Source: Sinosporangium siamense (GTDB lineage: Bacteria; Actinomycetota; Actinomycetes; Streptosporangiales; Streptosporangiaceae). From it: 64,000 nucleotides of DNA. The position numbers were made by a program, and so were the translations under genes. This document shows positions 42,348-49,865 of the stretch, piece after piece; the first letter of the stretch is position 1, and every line of letters begins with the position of its first letter. Where the stretch lies: contig NZ_BOOW01000050.1 in NCBI RefSeq assembly GCF_016863435.1, forward strand, positions 42,053 to 106,052. The letters are read 5' to 3'. Under the pieces are notes generated by a model. It was given only the letters and a program-made list of their open reading frames with translations. It was not told the DNA's origin and did not search any database.

Positions 42348-43781
42348 TCAGAATGCTCGTGTTGGTAGCCGCTGAGCATCGCCTCGGGCAAAGCGTCCTT
42401 TGACGCTACATTCGGGACAGGCTGGATCCTTGCGGATCCCGTCGTAGTACATCTTGCTGGTTCTTGGAACCCAACGCTGGAAGTGATGTTGTGCGTCCCT
42501 GTCCGATAGTCCCAGCGCACTGAACAGGAAGTCATTGGCGGCGTGGGCGGTTGCGGTGGCATTCAGCGTGATCACACTCGGCGCAGTCACTGTGGGATCG
42601 TCGACATAGCGCTGGGCGCGGCGCTCCTCAGGTGTCAGCGCCTCTTCTTGCAGCCGCGCGGTGTTGATCAAGCCGTTGCACCATAGGCAGCCGAGGTCGG
42701 GTGTGACTGGCCGGTGAACGGTGAAGATGTCGAGGATGTCGCCGGTGGTTCGGTCGGCTTGCACCTTGGCCCCCACTTGGGCGCCTGGGATGAGGTACTG
42801 ATGGACAAGTGCGTTGAAGACCAGGCGTGCCTGCATGGTGTCAGCAGCGAGGAACATGAAGTCGCAATCGACGAGACGTTGCGCGACGCTGGCGTCCGCA
42901 ATGGTGCCGAAGACAGTCTCGACTCGAACCTTCTGGTTCGCCGCCCGCGCGACGCGGGCGGCGATGCGCACTTTGGGCGTAGCTGTGCGGTCGCCCAGAC
43001 GGCGCATCCATCCAGGCTGGCTATCCCGGGTGAGCCAGGTCCGCGCGCCCCAGCGTGTGCTTCCGACAACGCGGGGCAGATTGGTGAGCTCGATCCGTTC
43101 TGGATCGATGATCACCAGGTGCCCCACGCCGAGTCGAGCAAGATATTCCACCAGTAGCGAGCCCGCTCCACCGGCACCGATGACTGCAACCTTGAGGCTG
43201 TTGAGCAGGAGCTGTCCCCGATCGGAGAACCAGCGCGTCTGCCGATCGTAGGTTGGGTCCACCTGATCGTGCGAGACCGGGGGCGACGGAGACAGGGTCC
43301 GCCATGGGCGCCCGATGATGCGGGCTTCGGTGAGATCCTGTCGTGTGCCATCAGGGAGCCAAAGATCGCCCGCGACAGCCTGCCGAGCGAAAACCAGAGC
43401 CCCGACCGGTTGACCGCGGAGAATGTCCCGCAAGGCGGGGTAGCCGCGTTCATGGGAACGTAGGTCGGTAGGGGAGAACGACACTGAGCGCGTGCCTCCA
43501 TGGCAGTGCACGGCGAGGTATGCAAGCCGCTCATCGCGGCAGTACAGGGCCGCGTCCCGGACGAATGCGGCGGTCAACATTCGATGTCCTCGCTTGCCGG
43601 GAACGTAGTCTCTCCCGTCCATCGCTGGAATGATCTCTCGGGCCAGGAGGCGTCCTCCAGTGGGAAGGGTGACCACTCCTGCGGTAAGAACAGCTGCATG
43701 CTCGTCCCCGTCTCCGGGAAACAGTTGGTTGTGTAGCTGGCGCATGACGCTTTCACTGAGCGTCAGTGTCCAGGACGTCAT
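42348..43781 (-). CDS. JAMM (JAB) peptidase - ThiF/E1 fusion
   Basis: 477 aa from ATG 43781, which overlaps the E2-like stop (ATGA). N-terminal JAB/JAMM domain (1-130): Glu 27 and zinc motif His 92-x-His 94 ... Ser 103-x-x-Asp 106, all present, as in deubiquitinase-like metallopeptidases. C-terminal E1 domain (190-470): nucleotide loop VAVIGAGGAGSLLVEYLARL, acidic IIDPERIELTNLPR, Lys 270, and two zinc Cys pairs (CLWC 365/368, CPEC 455/458). No Cys lies between the pairs where MoeB/ThiF/E1 proteins often carry the transfer Cys. It would adenylate and perhaps trim the Ubl encoded upstream. Confidence 0.88.
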   Translation of the reverse strand: MTSWTLTLSESVMRQLHNQLFPGDGDEHAAVLTAGVVTLPTGGRLLAREIIPAMDGRDYVPGKRGHRMLTAAFVRDAALYCRDERLAYLAVHCHGGTRSVSFSPTDLRSHERGYPALRDILRGQPVGALVFARQAVAGDLWLPDGTRQDLTEARIIGRPWRTLSPSPPVSHDQVDPTYDRQTRWFSDRGQLLLNSLKVAVIGAGGAGSLLVEYLARLGVGHLVIIDPERIELTNLPRVVGSTRWGARTWLTRDSQPGWMRRLGDRTATPKVRIAARVARAANQKVRVETVFGTIADASVAQRLVDCDFMFLAADTMQARLVFNALVHQYLIPGAQVGAKVQADRTTGDILDIFTVHRPVTPDLGCLWCNGLINTARLQEEALTPEERRAQRYVDDPTVTAPSVITLNATATAHAANDFLFSALGLSDRDAQHHFQRWVPRTSKMYYDGIRKDPACPECSVKGRFARGDAQRLPTRAF

Positions 43782-44170
43782 GGACGGGTGCGGAGCCACT
43801 CGATCACCTTCACCAGCTTGATCACGGCAGTATCGGTCACCGGGTTGAGGCGGTTAGAACGTCGAGAGATCTGGATGGCCGGCCTCCCTTCGAAGGAGGA
43901 GACACTCATGGCCTCGCCCAAGGGGCTTGCGTCACGGCGAGTGAGATCTCCGCGGACGTAGTGCGGGTAGACGTCTGCGTACGGATATTGAAAGGTGATT
44001 CGGAAGCCGATCCAGGACTCAGTCTGGTGGTACAGGGCGTCGCCGAGGGCGATGCTCTCCACGATCACGAAAGCACCACCCTCGCCGTCTTCGCGCACCG
44101 TGACCGGGCTGGGATCCACATGCAGACGGATCCACTCGATCGCATCGGCCACTTGGCGGTTGAGGGCCAT
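43778..44170 (-). CDS. E2-like (prokaryotic E2 family) protein without cysteine
   Basis: 130 aa from ATG 44170, one base after the Ubl stop. The middle segment FRITFQYPYADVYPHYVRGD matches the strand-PxxYP-type flap of bacterial E2/UBC-fold proteins (YP-x-DV-x-P). A C-terminal helix (TAVIKLVKVIEWLR) follows. There is no cysteine anywhere in the protein, so it cannot form an E2 thioester. Position between a Ubl gene and a JAMM-E1 gene supports the assignment, which by sequence alone would be modest. Confidence 0.7.
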   Translation of the reverse strand: MALNRQVADAIEWIRLHVDPSPVTVREDGEGGAFVIVESIALGDALYHQTESWIGFRITFQYPYADVYPHYVRGDLTRRDASPLGEAMSVSSFEGRPAIQISRRSNRLNPVTDTAVIKLVKVIEWLRTRP

Positions 44171-44171
44171 T

Positions 44172-44438
44172 TCAGGAGTTGTCGTCGTCCGCAACGGCGG
44201 TGAACTTGGAGTTCTTGTTCACCGCAACCACATCGGAGTCGCCCACCGGCCTGGTGTGATGGTTGGGCAGTTCCTGCGACAGCAGGAAGGAAAGCTCGAT
44301 GGGGACGCCCTGCGCGATCGCGGCCTGCTTGATCCGCAGGCCGGTAACGCGCGGGCCTTCGATGCTTACGGGCCGCTCGTTGACGGTGATCACAACCACG
44401 CGGTGACCCGTATCGGCGATTTCGGGCATGACAGACAT
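44172..44438 (-). CDS. Multiubiquitin-type ubiquitin-like protein (Ubl)
   Basis: 88 aa from ATG 44438, preceded by AGGAG at proper spacing. The sequence VVVITVNERPVSIEG, LRIKQAAIAQGVPI, VGDSDVVAVNKNSKFTAV follows the pattern of the bacterial multiubiquitin domain (strand-turn-strand, helix, strand). It holds a single copy and ends ADDDNS, without the Gly-Gly tail that E1 enzymes normally adenylate. First gene of the operon Ubl, E2-like, JAMM-E1. Likely a protein modifier or a non-conjugated signal. Confidence 0.75.
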   Translation of the reverse strand: MSVMPEIADTGHRVVVITVNERPVSIEGPRVTGLRIKQAAIAQGVPIELSFLLSQELPNHHTRPVGDSDVVAVNKNSKFTAVADDDNS

Positions 44439-44536
44439 ACCTATTCTCCTGGACAGTTGCGATACTGGTAGCTGATTGCTAGCCAGCGATCCCAAGATAG
44501 GCTGTTGATTCGATAATCGCAATCAGAGGGGGCAGG
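44439..44536. promoter_or_regulatory. Divergent control region of the Ubl operon and XRE/ImmA pair
   Basis: CTGATTGC (44472-44479) and GCAATCAG (44519-44526) form a perfect 8-bp inverted repeat around the middle of the region. GATT-cgat-AATC (44507-44518) is a smaller palindrome within it. These are natural operators for the XRE protein at 44537 and would control both directions. Confidence 0.55.
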
Positions 44537-44896
44537 GTGTCAAAGGCCGGATGGTTCGACGCCGAGGCGTTCTATGCTGCGCTTGACGCAGCACGCCTGG
44601 GTAGGCAGCTCAACTGGAAACAGGTCGCAGCCGAGTCCGGCGTCAGCGCCTCCACTCTGACCCGGATGGCGCAGGGCAAACGGCCCGACGTCGACGGGCT
44701 CGCCGCACTCGCTGCATGGTCCGGGCTCAACACCAACGACTTCGTCCGCTCGGTGAGTGAGACAGCCACGAAGCCAGAACCTCTCGCCATGATCTCGACC
44801 TACCTGCGCAGCGATCCCCACCTATCGGACGAGGCAGCAGTGGCCCTGGATCAGCTCATCAAGGCGACCTACGAGCGACTCCGCAAGGAGGCATAG
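44537..44896 (+). CDS. XRE-family helix-turn-helix regulator
   Basis: 119 aa from GTG 44537 with AGAGGGGG upstream. The Cro/C1 HTH is clear: LNWKQVAAESGVSASTLTRM and AQGKRPDVDGLAALAAWSGL. The C-terminal part (SDPHLSDEAAVALDQLIKAT) is typical of XRE proteins paired with ImmA/IrrE peptidases. Divergent from the Ubl operon and 3 bases upstream of the peptidase gene. Confidence 0.85.
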   Translation: MSKAGWFDAEAFYAALDAARLGRQLNWKQVAAESGVSASTLTRMAQGKRPDVDGLAALAAWSGLNTNDFVRSVSETATKPEPLAMISTYLRSDPHLSDEAAVALDQLIKATYERLRKEA

Positions 44897-44899
44897 CCC

Positions 44900-45478
44900 G
44901 TGGCCATTCAGTACCGGCGCGGCTTCAAGACTGAGGCCAACGACATTGCCCGCGAGGTCCGCACAGAAATGGGCATCCGAACCGCGGATAGGTTGGACCC
45001 CCACCAGTTGGCAGAGCACCTCAGCATCCCGATCATTCCCTTGTCGGGTTTCGAAGCCGACGCACCTCTCGCACACACCCGATTCGGTGGCGAAGAGACC
45101 TTTGCCTTCTCCGCTGTCACCGTCTTCTACGGCACCCGGCGCGCGATCGTTTACAACGATTTCCAGCCAGTCGGTCGCCAGGCGAACAACATCGCCCATG
45201 AGGCCAGCCACGGGTTGCTGCATCACCCTCCGACGCCGGCCATCGACGACCGGGGTTGCCGAAACTGGCATAAGGAGGTCGAGGACGAAGCGAATTGGCT
45301 TGCCGGTGTACTACTGATCCCAGAAGACACCGCCTTGTACATCGCGCGCCAGCAATGGCCCATCGAGCAGGCCGCCGAGCGCTTTGGCGTCAGCGTCGAG
45401 CTTCTCAGGTGGCGCCTCAATATGACCAACGCATACAATCGCGTCAATCGGTGGAAAGCCTCCATGGGGCGCTGCTAG
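44900..45478 (+). CDS. ImmA/IrrE-family metallopeptidase
   Basis: 192 aa. Zinc motif HEASH (His 100-His 104) with the third ligand in EVEDEANWLAG, both diagnostic of ImmA/IrrE (DUF955). In known pairs the peptidase cleaves its XRE partner after DNA damage or phage signals and lifts repression. Here that would switch on the divergent Ubl operon. A short helical region (ERFGVSVELLRWRLNM) closes the protein. Confidence 0.88.
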   Translation: MAIQYRRGFKTEANDIAREVRTEMGIRTADRLDPHQLAEHLSIPIIPLSGFEADAPLAHTRFGGEETFAFSAVTVFYGTRRAIVYNDFQPVGRQANNIAHEASHGLLHHPPTPAIDDRGCRNWHKEVEDEANWLAGVLLIPEDTALYIARQQWPIEQAAERFGVSVELLRWRLNMTNAYNRVNRWKASMGRC

Positions 45479-45600
45479 CGGCCTAATTTCGCGTATCGCA
45501 GAATTTAACAGCCTTTTTCGTAGTGAAGATATTCGTATGTCCGATGAGTCTTCCCGTGGCGGCTCCGAGTTCAGTCCCTGCACATCGTCGCCCGCGCCCA

Positions 45601-45820
45601 CACCATGGGCGCCCCCGCCTGGCAGCTGGTCATCGCAGATGAGGCCCATCGCAGCGTAGGCACCATTGGACGCTGGTCGATCACGACGACGCCTGCATCC
45701 CCACCGCCCACCGTCTCTACATAACCGCCACCCCATGCCTGTTGAACGACAGCAGCGGGCGCGTCCTATCAATGGGCGACGAGACGACCTTAGGAAGGCA
45801 GGTCTACCGGCTCTTCTGTC
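45601..45820 (+). pseudogene. DEAD/DEAH-box helicase remnant
   Basis: APAWQLVIADEAHRSVGT (Walker B DEAH) is followed, after a one-base frameshift near 45675, by CIPTAHRLYITATPCLLNDS and VLSMGDETTLGRQVYRL. This is the order motif II, motif III (TATP) and the SMDDEALYG-like block seen in phage- and island-encoded DEAD/SNF2-type helicases. Only about 70 residues remain. Confidence 0.65.
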
Positions 45821-45912
45821 ACGACGTGCCGAGTTCTGCCGTTTTGTTCGCCAAGTTCCCCGAGATAGTGCCGGTCGGTGGCGACCCGTGCCGCGTCGTA
45901 TCACGTACCCGC

Positions 45913-45941
45913 GAGCAACCACCGAGCAACCACCGAGCAAC
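45913..45941 (+). repeat. Tandem GAGCAACCACC repeats
   Basis: Units at 45913, 45924 and 45935 (last one partial), period 11. Related copies occur at 46638, 46878 and 46889, and weaker ones at 47008-47028, on both sides of the tRNA-derived site at 46713. Possible integrase arm sites. Confidence 0.6.
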
Positions 45942-46056
45942 GGGAAACTAACCGGTCTAGTAGATGGCCTCGCATTCGTCTCAAGGGTGGATGATCGCGG
46001 TGTCCAGGCGCCGGTGCAGCATCAATATCGAGGTCAGCACGTCGAGGGCGTCCGAC

Positions 46057-46385
46057 CTAGAGGTGACCCACAGAACCTTTGACACTGCGGATGCCGGGGC
46101 AGAGCTTGAACACGTCGATGAGGCTGATGTAGGTGGCGTCCTGTCCGCAGCCGGGGGCGGCGCCGTTGCTGTCGGCCACCTTGTGGATGCCGAGCATGGA
46201 GGTGGCGTACTCAGCTTCGGCGTAGAGGATGTCAGCGTCCTTGTCGCACACGGTGATGTGCCGCCGGTCGGCGGAGACGGTCACGGTGGCGTGCGCGGTG
46301 GCGAAGCTCCACCCGGTCGACGGCTTGCGGCGTAGGCGGGGAGGAAGCTGGCCAGGAGGCTGAGGGCGGTGGGGAGCTTGACCAT
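46057..46385 (-). pseudogene. Small secreted protein gene with a frameshift
   Basis: ATG 46385 has GGAG upstream and begins a clear signal peptide (MVKLPTALSLLASFLPAYAA). The mature part continues in another frame (KPSTGWSFATAHATVTVSAD, then CDKDADILYAEAEYATSML and CPGIRSVKGSVGHL) to TAG 46057. A single-base shift near 46325-46335 joins them. The restored product would be about 110 aa with three Cys. Family unknown. Either a real frameshift or a sequencing error. Confidence 0.5.
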
Positions 46386-46712
46386 GGTGGCTCCGTTCGT
46401 GGAGGGGTTGCGAACGGAGTCACTGTGGTCGCGTCATGCATGCTGGCCCGACCTGCTGTGGTCTCGGGGTCGGGGCTTGATGGAAGCTTGCCGGGGCAGC
46501 GTGGACCCGGTGGTGCTGTGCCCGGTTTGAGAGAGTATCGGGCTTGGTGTTCTCTTGCCCGTTCTATTGGTCTTTGGTGGCGGACGACGCCTGAACGATC
46601 TACCGGCCTGAGCGGTCCGTGCTTGCGAGCATCCGGCGAGCAACCACTCGGGGTCGCCTCGGTACGGCGAAGCCGCCTGGACCGAGTTTTTGCAGGTCAG
46701 GTGTGGTGCAAG

Positions 46713-46758
46713 TGGTAGGCCGCCCGGGACTCGAACCCGGAACCTATGGATTAAAAGT
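46713..46758 (-). other. tRNA-Lys 3' half, probable integration (att) site
   Basis: On the minus strand the sequence runs anticodon loop CTTTTAA (46757-46751), T-arm CCGGG-TTCGAGT-CCCGG, acceptor strand GCGGCCT and A-CCA ending at 46713. The 5' half (acceptor, D-arm) is missing; the upstream sequence does not fold with it. A 3' tRNA end with CCA but no 5' half is the usual trace of a tyrosine-integrase attachment site. Confidence 0.65.
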
Positions 46759-46877
46759 TGGCTCGATCGGTGCCGCCCAGTGCCACTGAGTGTTGTTTTG
46801 CACCGCCGTCGTCGGGATTCGCCTCGCCATCGTTGTCGCCCTATGCCGGTGCGCGCCGCATTGTATCGCATACATGC

Positions 46878-46896
46878 GAGCAACCACCGAGCAACC
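46878..46896 (+). repeat. GAGCAACCACC repeat pair
   Basis: Units at 46878-46888 and 46889-46896, identical in sequence and period to those at 45913. Together with the single copy at 46638 they flank the tRNA-derived site. Confidence 0.55.
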
Positions 46897-47152
46897 ATGC
46901 GTTCTTAACTATTGGCATTATGTGCCGCTTGTCCTCATGTCGGGACCTGTTGGGTATGGTCATGCTTTCGTGATGAGACCTGAGCTCCACGTAGATTGCA
47001 TGCGCACGGCAACCACCGAGCGGCCACCGGCCGGCGATTTCCGTACGCGAATCCAGACGACTTCAAGTTGATCGGGGATGTGACGCGTAGTCGGCCTGAC
47101 AGGCATGGATGCAGGTTTCGGCAGGCGCAGTGCTCGCTCCCCGATGAGCTAC

Positions 47153-47968
47153 TCAGTCGAGGTCGCTGATGAACTCGGTGAGTATGTCGGCGAATTGCTG
47201 AGGCGTTTCGAGGTGCGGGGCGTGACCGGCGCCCGGTATCACCTGCACGGCGTCGCGCCACAGCGTCGGCATGGTGAGCCCGCGCAGGTAGTCGAGGTTG
47301 ACCAGTTGCTCGTCCGCACCGTGCAGCACCGCAATGGGCTGTGTCAGCCGTGTCACTATGGCGACCTCGTCGGAGAACCGGCCGGTTCCGATGCCGGCCG
47401 CCAGGCCCGCGCGGGCCGCGCCGTCGGTGGCCAGGATGTCGGCGACGAGCTCGTCGAGCTGAAGGGGCGATCCTGGGGCCAGGAAACTCCTGGCATAGGA
47501 CAGGGCCGCCTCGGGGTCGACCTGGGCGGTGAACCCGATGTTCACCGCCGGATTCGGCAGGAACGCCTGGGCCAAGTGCTCCGCGGAGGCGACCGGCGGG
47601 GTGCCGAAGACGACGAACCCCGCGGCCCCGGGCAGGCTCGGCGCGGCTTCGATTGCTATGTGGCCGCCCAGGCTCCATCCGACGATTACGGCCTCCTGGG
47701 CGGAGACCTCGTCAATGAATCCGGTGAGGATCTCGGCGTATCCCGGCATGGAGTAGACGTTCGACCGCGCGGTGGGAGCCGACCGGCCGTGGCCGGGCAG
47801 ATCAAGGGCCAGGCAGCGGAACCGTTCTCCGAAGGCGCCCGTCAGCAGCGGGCGCCAGACCCGGGCGGAGGAGGAATTGCCGTGCACGAAGACGACAGGT
47901 CGTCCGGAGCCTGCGGACGTCGTGAACGCGATGTCCTGATCGGCGATTCTGACACCGTGTTCGGTCAC
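47153..47968 (-). CDS. Alpha/beta hydrolase
   Basis: 271 aa from GTG 47968, which has AGGAGG six bases upstream; an ATG at 48028 in the same frame lacks one. Oxyanion region PVVFVHGNSSSARVW, nucleophile elbow VGWSLGGH, acid near VLHGADEQLV and His in IPGAGHAPHLETP. Typical haloperoxidase/esterase-like enzyme of unknown substrate. First intact gene right of the attachment site. Confidence 0.83.
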   Translation of the reverse strand: MTEHGVRIADQDIAFTTSAGSGRPVVFVHGNSSSARVWRPLLTGAFGERFRCLALDLPGHGRSAPTARSNVYSMPGYAEILTGFIDEVSAQEAVIVGWSLGGHIAIEAAPSLPGAAGFVVFGTPPVASAEHLAQAFLPNPAVNIGFTAQVDPEAALSYARSFLAPGSPLQLDELVADILATDGAARAGLAAGIGTGRFSDEVAIVTRLTQPIAVLHGADEQLVNLDYLRGLTMPTLWRDAVQVIPGAGHAPHLETPQQFADILTEFISDLD

Positions 47969-48176
47969 GGCCGGCCTCCTGCTCTCGGGGATTTCTCCGG
48001 CCACGACACCGGCGTCATAGGCGGCCATGCCGACAGAGATAACGCGTAACACCCAGGTCATCAGCAAAACCACGGAAGGCAACATCGTAACGATCAGTCG
48101 CCGGCTTGGCGATGTCTTCTGCCGGCCGAGGTAGGGGCATGGGGGCGTCCTCGCGGTGGCTCCCGGAGTCGGGCGG

Positions 48177-48270
48177 GGCCGAACCTGCAGCCAGGGATAC
48201 CGCACCACGGAAGTTCCTTGACCTAGTGCCGTTCTTGGACGGCCGAACCTGCAGCCAGGGATACCGCACC
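48177..48270 (+). repeat. Two identical 30-bp direct repeats
   Basis: GGCCGAACCTGCAGCCAGGG followed by ATACCGCACC occurs at 48177-48206 and 48241-48270, period 64. Not followed by further copies. Confidence 0.75.
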
Positions 48271-48665
48271 TCTGCTCACTCATGTCGGCGCGGGTCAGCG
48301 CCGCAACCAAGTGGCGTTCCTGCAACGGCGAGCCGAGTGGGCGTTGACGGCAGCCGAGTCCGCCGCTCGCCGTGCGGTGCCGTCCGCGCCGACACCGTGT
48401 GCTCACCCTCGGGTGGACAGCCTCGACGCTGGTCTCACGCGTGGAGTATCAAGGACAACCATGACGCTCAAGCAGCCGCGTGTGGTCCACCGCGACGCCC
48501 GATCTGACCGTGGAGGCTCCGGCCCCGGCCGCGGGGAGGCTAGGCACAGGGCAGCGGCTCCAGTGAGATCGCGGTCCCGAGTGCCCTGCCCCGGGTGATA
48601 CGGCTGACGGCGCACATGGAGACCGGTCTGCCGCGCTCGTCCATCCGCCGCTCTCCGTCCTGATT

Positions 48666-48714
48666 TCGCGCAGTGACGCCCAGGAGTCCCGATCTCGCGC
48701 AGTGACGCCCAGGA
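48666..48714 (+). repeat. Two identical 20-bp direct repeats before tyrA-like gene
   Basis: TCGCGCAGTGACGCCCAGGA occurs at 48666-48685 and 48695-48714, period 29. The second copy ends 13 bases before the ATG at 48728 and supplies its purine-rich ribosome site, so it may act on translation or transcription. Confidence 0.7.
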
Positions 48715-48727
48715 AGAGTGGTGCACC

Positions 48728-49813
48728 ATGCAGAAACTGTCCACAGTGCTCGTCGTCGGGGTCGGTCTCATCGGCACCTCGATCGCGCTCGCCCTGCGCA
48801 GCGGCGGTGTGACGGTCGCGCTCTCCGACGTGGACGAGGATGCCGTACGGCTGGCACGGGAACTCAGGGCCGGGGAGCCGTGGCAGGGTGAGCCCGTTGA
48901 CCTCGGGGTGCTCGCGGTGCCTCCGGACCTGATCGCCGAGGTCCTTGCCGATCTGCAGAAGCGTGGCGCCGCCCGCGCGTATACCGACGTGGCCAGTGTC
49001 AAGGCAGAGCCAACGGCTGCGGCGGCCCGGCTCGGATGTGATCTGACCACATTCGTCCCGGGGCATCCACTGGCCGGGCGGGAGCGCTCCGGCCCGGCCG
49101 CTGCCCGCGCCGACCTCTTCCTGGGCCGTCCATGGGCGCTCTGCCCCGAACCCGGGACCTCCGCCGATGCCCTACGGCTGGCGCGCGAGCTGATCTCGCT
49201 CTGCGGGGGTAAGGAGGTCACCGTCGGAGCGCGGGAGCACGACGAGGCGGTGGCCTTGGTGTCGCACGCCCCGCACGTCGTGTCCGCGGCTGTAGCCGCG
49301 GCGCTGCAGGGGGCGGACGGGCATGAGCCCGATCACCGGCCCGTCGCGATGGAGTTGGCCGGCCAGGGGCTGCGCGACGTGACCCGGATCGCGGGCGGTG
49401 ACGTGCGGCTGTGGCGGGCGATCCTCGCCGGGAACGCTCTCCCGGTCGCCGATGCGGTCGATGGAATCGCCCGAGACCTCGCCCGTTCGGCGGCCGCCCT
49501 GCGCATCGGTGACCTGGATGCGATATCCGACCTCTTGCAGCGCGGGATCTCCGGGCGGGGGAGGATCCCCGGCAAGCACGGTGAGCCCGCCCGCGACTAC
49601 GCCGTGCTTCAGGTGGTCCTGCAGGACCGGCCCGGCGAGCTCGGCCGCCTGTTCAACGCGTCCGGGCTCGCCGAGGTGAATATCGAGGACGTCCGCCTCG
49701 AGCACTCGCCTGGCTTACCCGTCGCCGTGGCCGAGATCTCCGTGCGACCGCAGGACTCCGGGCGCCTGACCGACGCGCTGCGATTCCATGGTTGGCACGT
49801 GTCGACGACGTGA
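48728..49813 (+). CDS. Prephenate dehydrogenase with ACT domain
   Basis: 361 aa. NAD-binding VLVVGVGLIGTSIALALRSG, then DVASVKAEPT and FVPGHPLAGRERSGP with the His of the active site, and SHAPHVVSAAVAAAL. The C-terminal 75 residues form an ACT domain (VLQVVLQDRPGELGRLFNAS), as in TyrA enzymes subject to tyrosine feedback. It makes 4-hydroxyphenylpyruvate from prephenate. A copy next to NRPS genes is often a dedicated supply enzyme for Tyr or 4-hydroxyphenylglycine units, as in glycopeptide and ramoplanin-type clusters. That link is inference. Confidence 0.88.
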   Translation: MQKLSTVLVVGVGLIGTSIALALRSGGVTVALSDVDEDAVRLARELRAGEPWQGEPVDLGVLAVPPDLIAEVLADLQKRGAARAYTDVASVKAEPTAAAARLGCDLTTFVPGHPLAGRERSGPAAARADLFLGRPWALCPEPGTSADALRLARELISLCGGKEVTVGAREHDEAVALVSHAPHVVSAAVAAALQGADGHEPDHRPVAMELAGQGLRDVTRIAGGDVRLWRAILAGNALPVADAVDGIARDLARSAAALRIGDLDAISDLLQRGISGRGRIPGKHGEPARDYAVLQVVLQDRPGELGRLFNASGLAEVNIEDVRLEHSPGLPVAVAEISVRPQDSGRLTDALRFHGWHVSTT

Positions 49814-49839
49814 CCTGATCATTGTGACCCTACTGTGAC
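49809..49839 (+). promoter_or_regulatory. TGTGAC direct repeats before the response regulator
   Basis: TGTGAC at 49823-49828 and 49834-49839 (period 11), with a further CGTGAC at 49809-49814. Mirror copies lie upstream of the lipoprotein gene. Likely binding site of the regulator that starts at 49866. Confidence 0.6.
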
Positions 49840-49865
49840 TGACGTCGGAGCAGGATGGGTGCATT

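Larger units (their letters stand above)
45479..46056. other. Decayed stretch right of the ImmA gene
   Basis: No intact gene. Holds the helicase remnant (45601-45820) and three tandem GAGCAACCACC units (45913-45941), listed separately. Confidence 0.5.
46386..47152. other. Non-coding stretch containing the tRNA-derived site
   Basis: No gene recognised apart from the tRNA fragment and GAGCAACCACC repeats listed separately. The frames that cross it show no domain. Confidence 0.45.
47969..48727. other. Intergenic region with two sets of direct repeats
   Basis: No gene recognised in about 760 bases. It holds 30-bp repeats at 48177 and 48241 and 20-bp repeats at 48666 and 48695. Confidence 0.5.

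Noticed and set aside
46713..46790. Complete tRNA-Lys gene
   Set aside because: Only the anticodon loop, T-arm and acceptor 3' strand are present. The sequence before the anticodon cannot form a D-arm or pair with the acceptor.
45913..46896. CRISPR array suspected from GAGCAACCACC repeats
   Set aside because: Units are 11 bp and directly adjacent, without unique spacers, and there are no cas genes. They fit integrase arm sites better.
48177..48270. CRISPR suspected from 30-bp repeats
   Set aside because: Only two copies with a single 34-bp gap, no leader and no cas genes.
48449..49066. Minus-strand frame overlapping the tyrA-like gene
   Set aside because: Overlaps the NAD-binding region of prephenate dehydrogenase antisense and has no domain.
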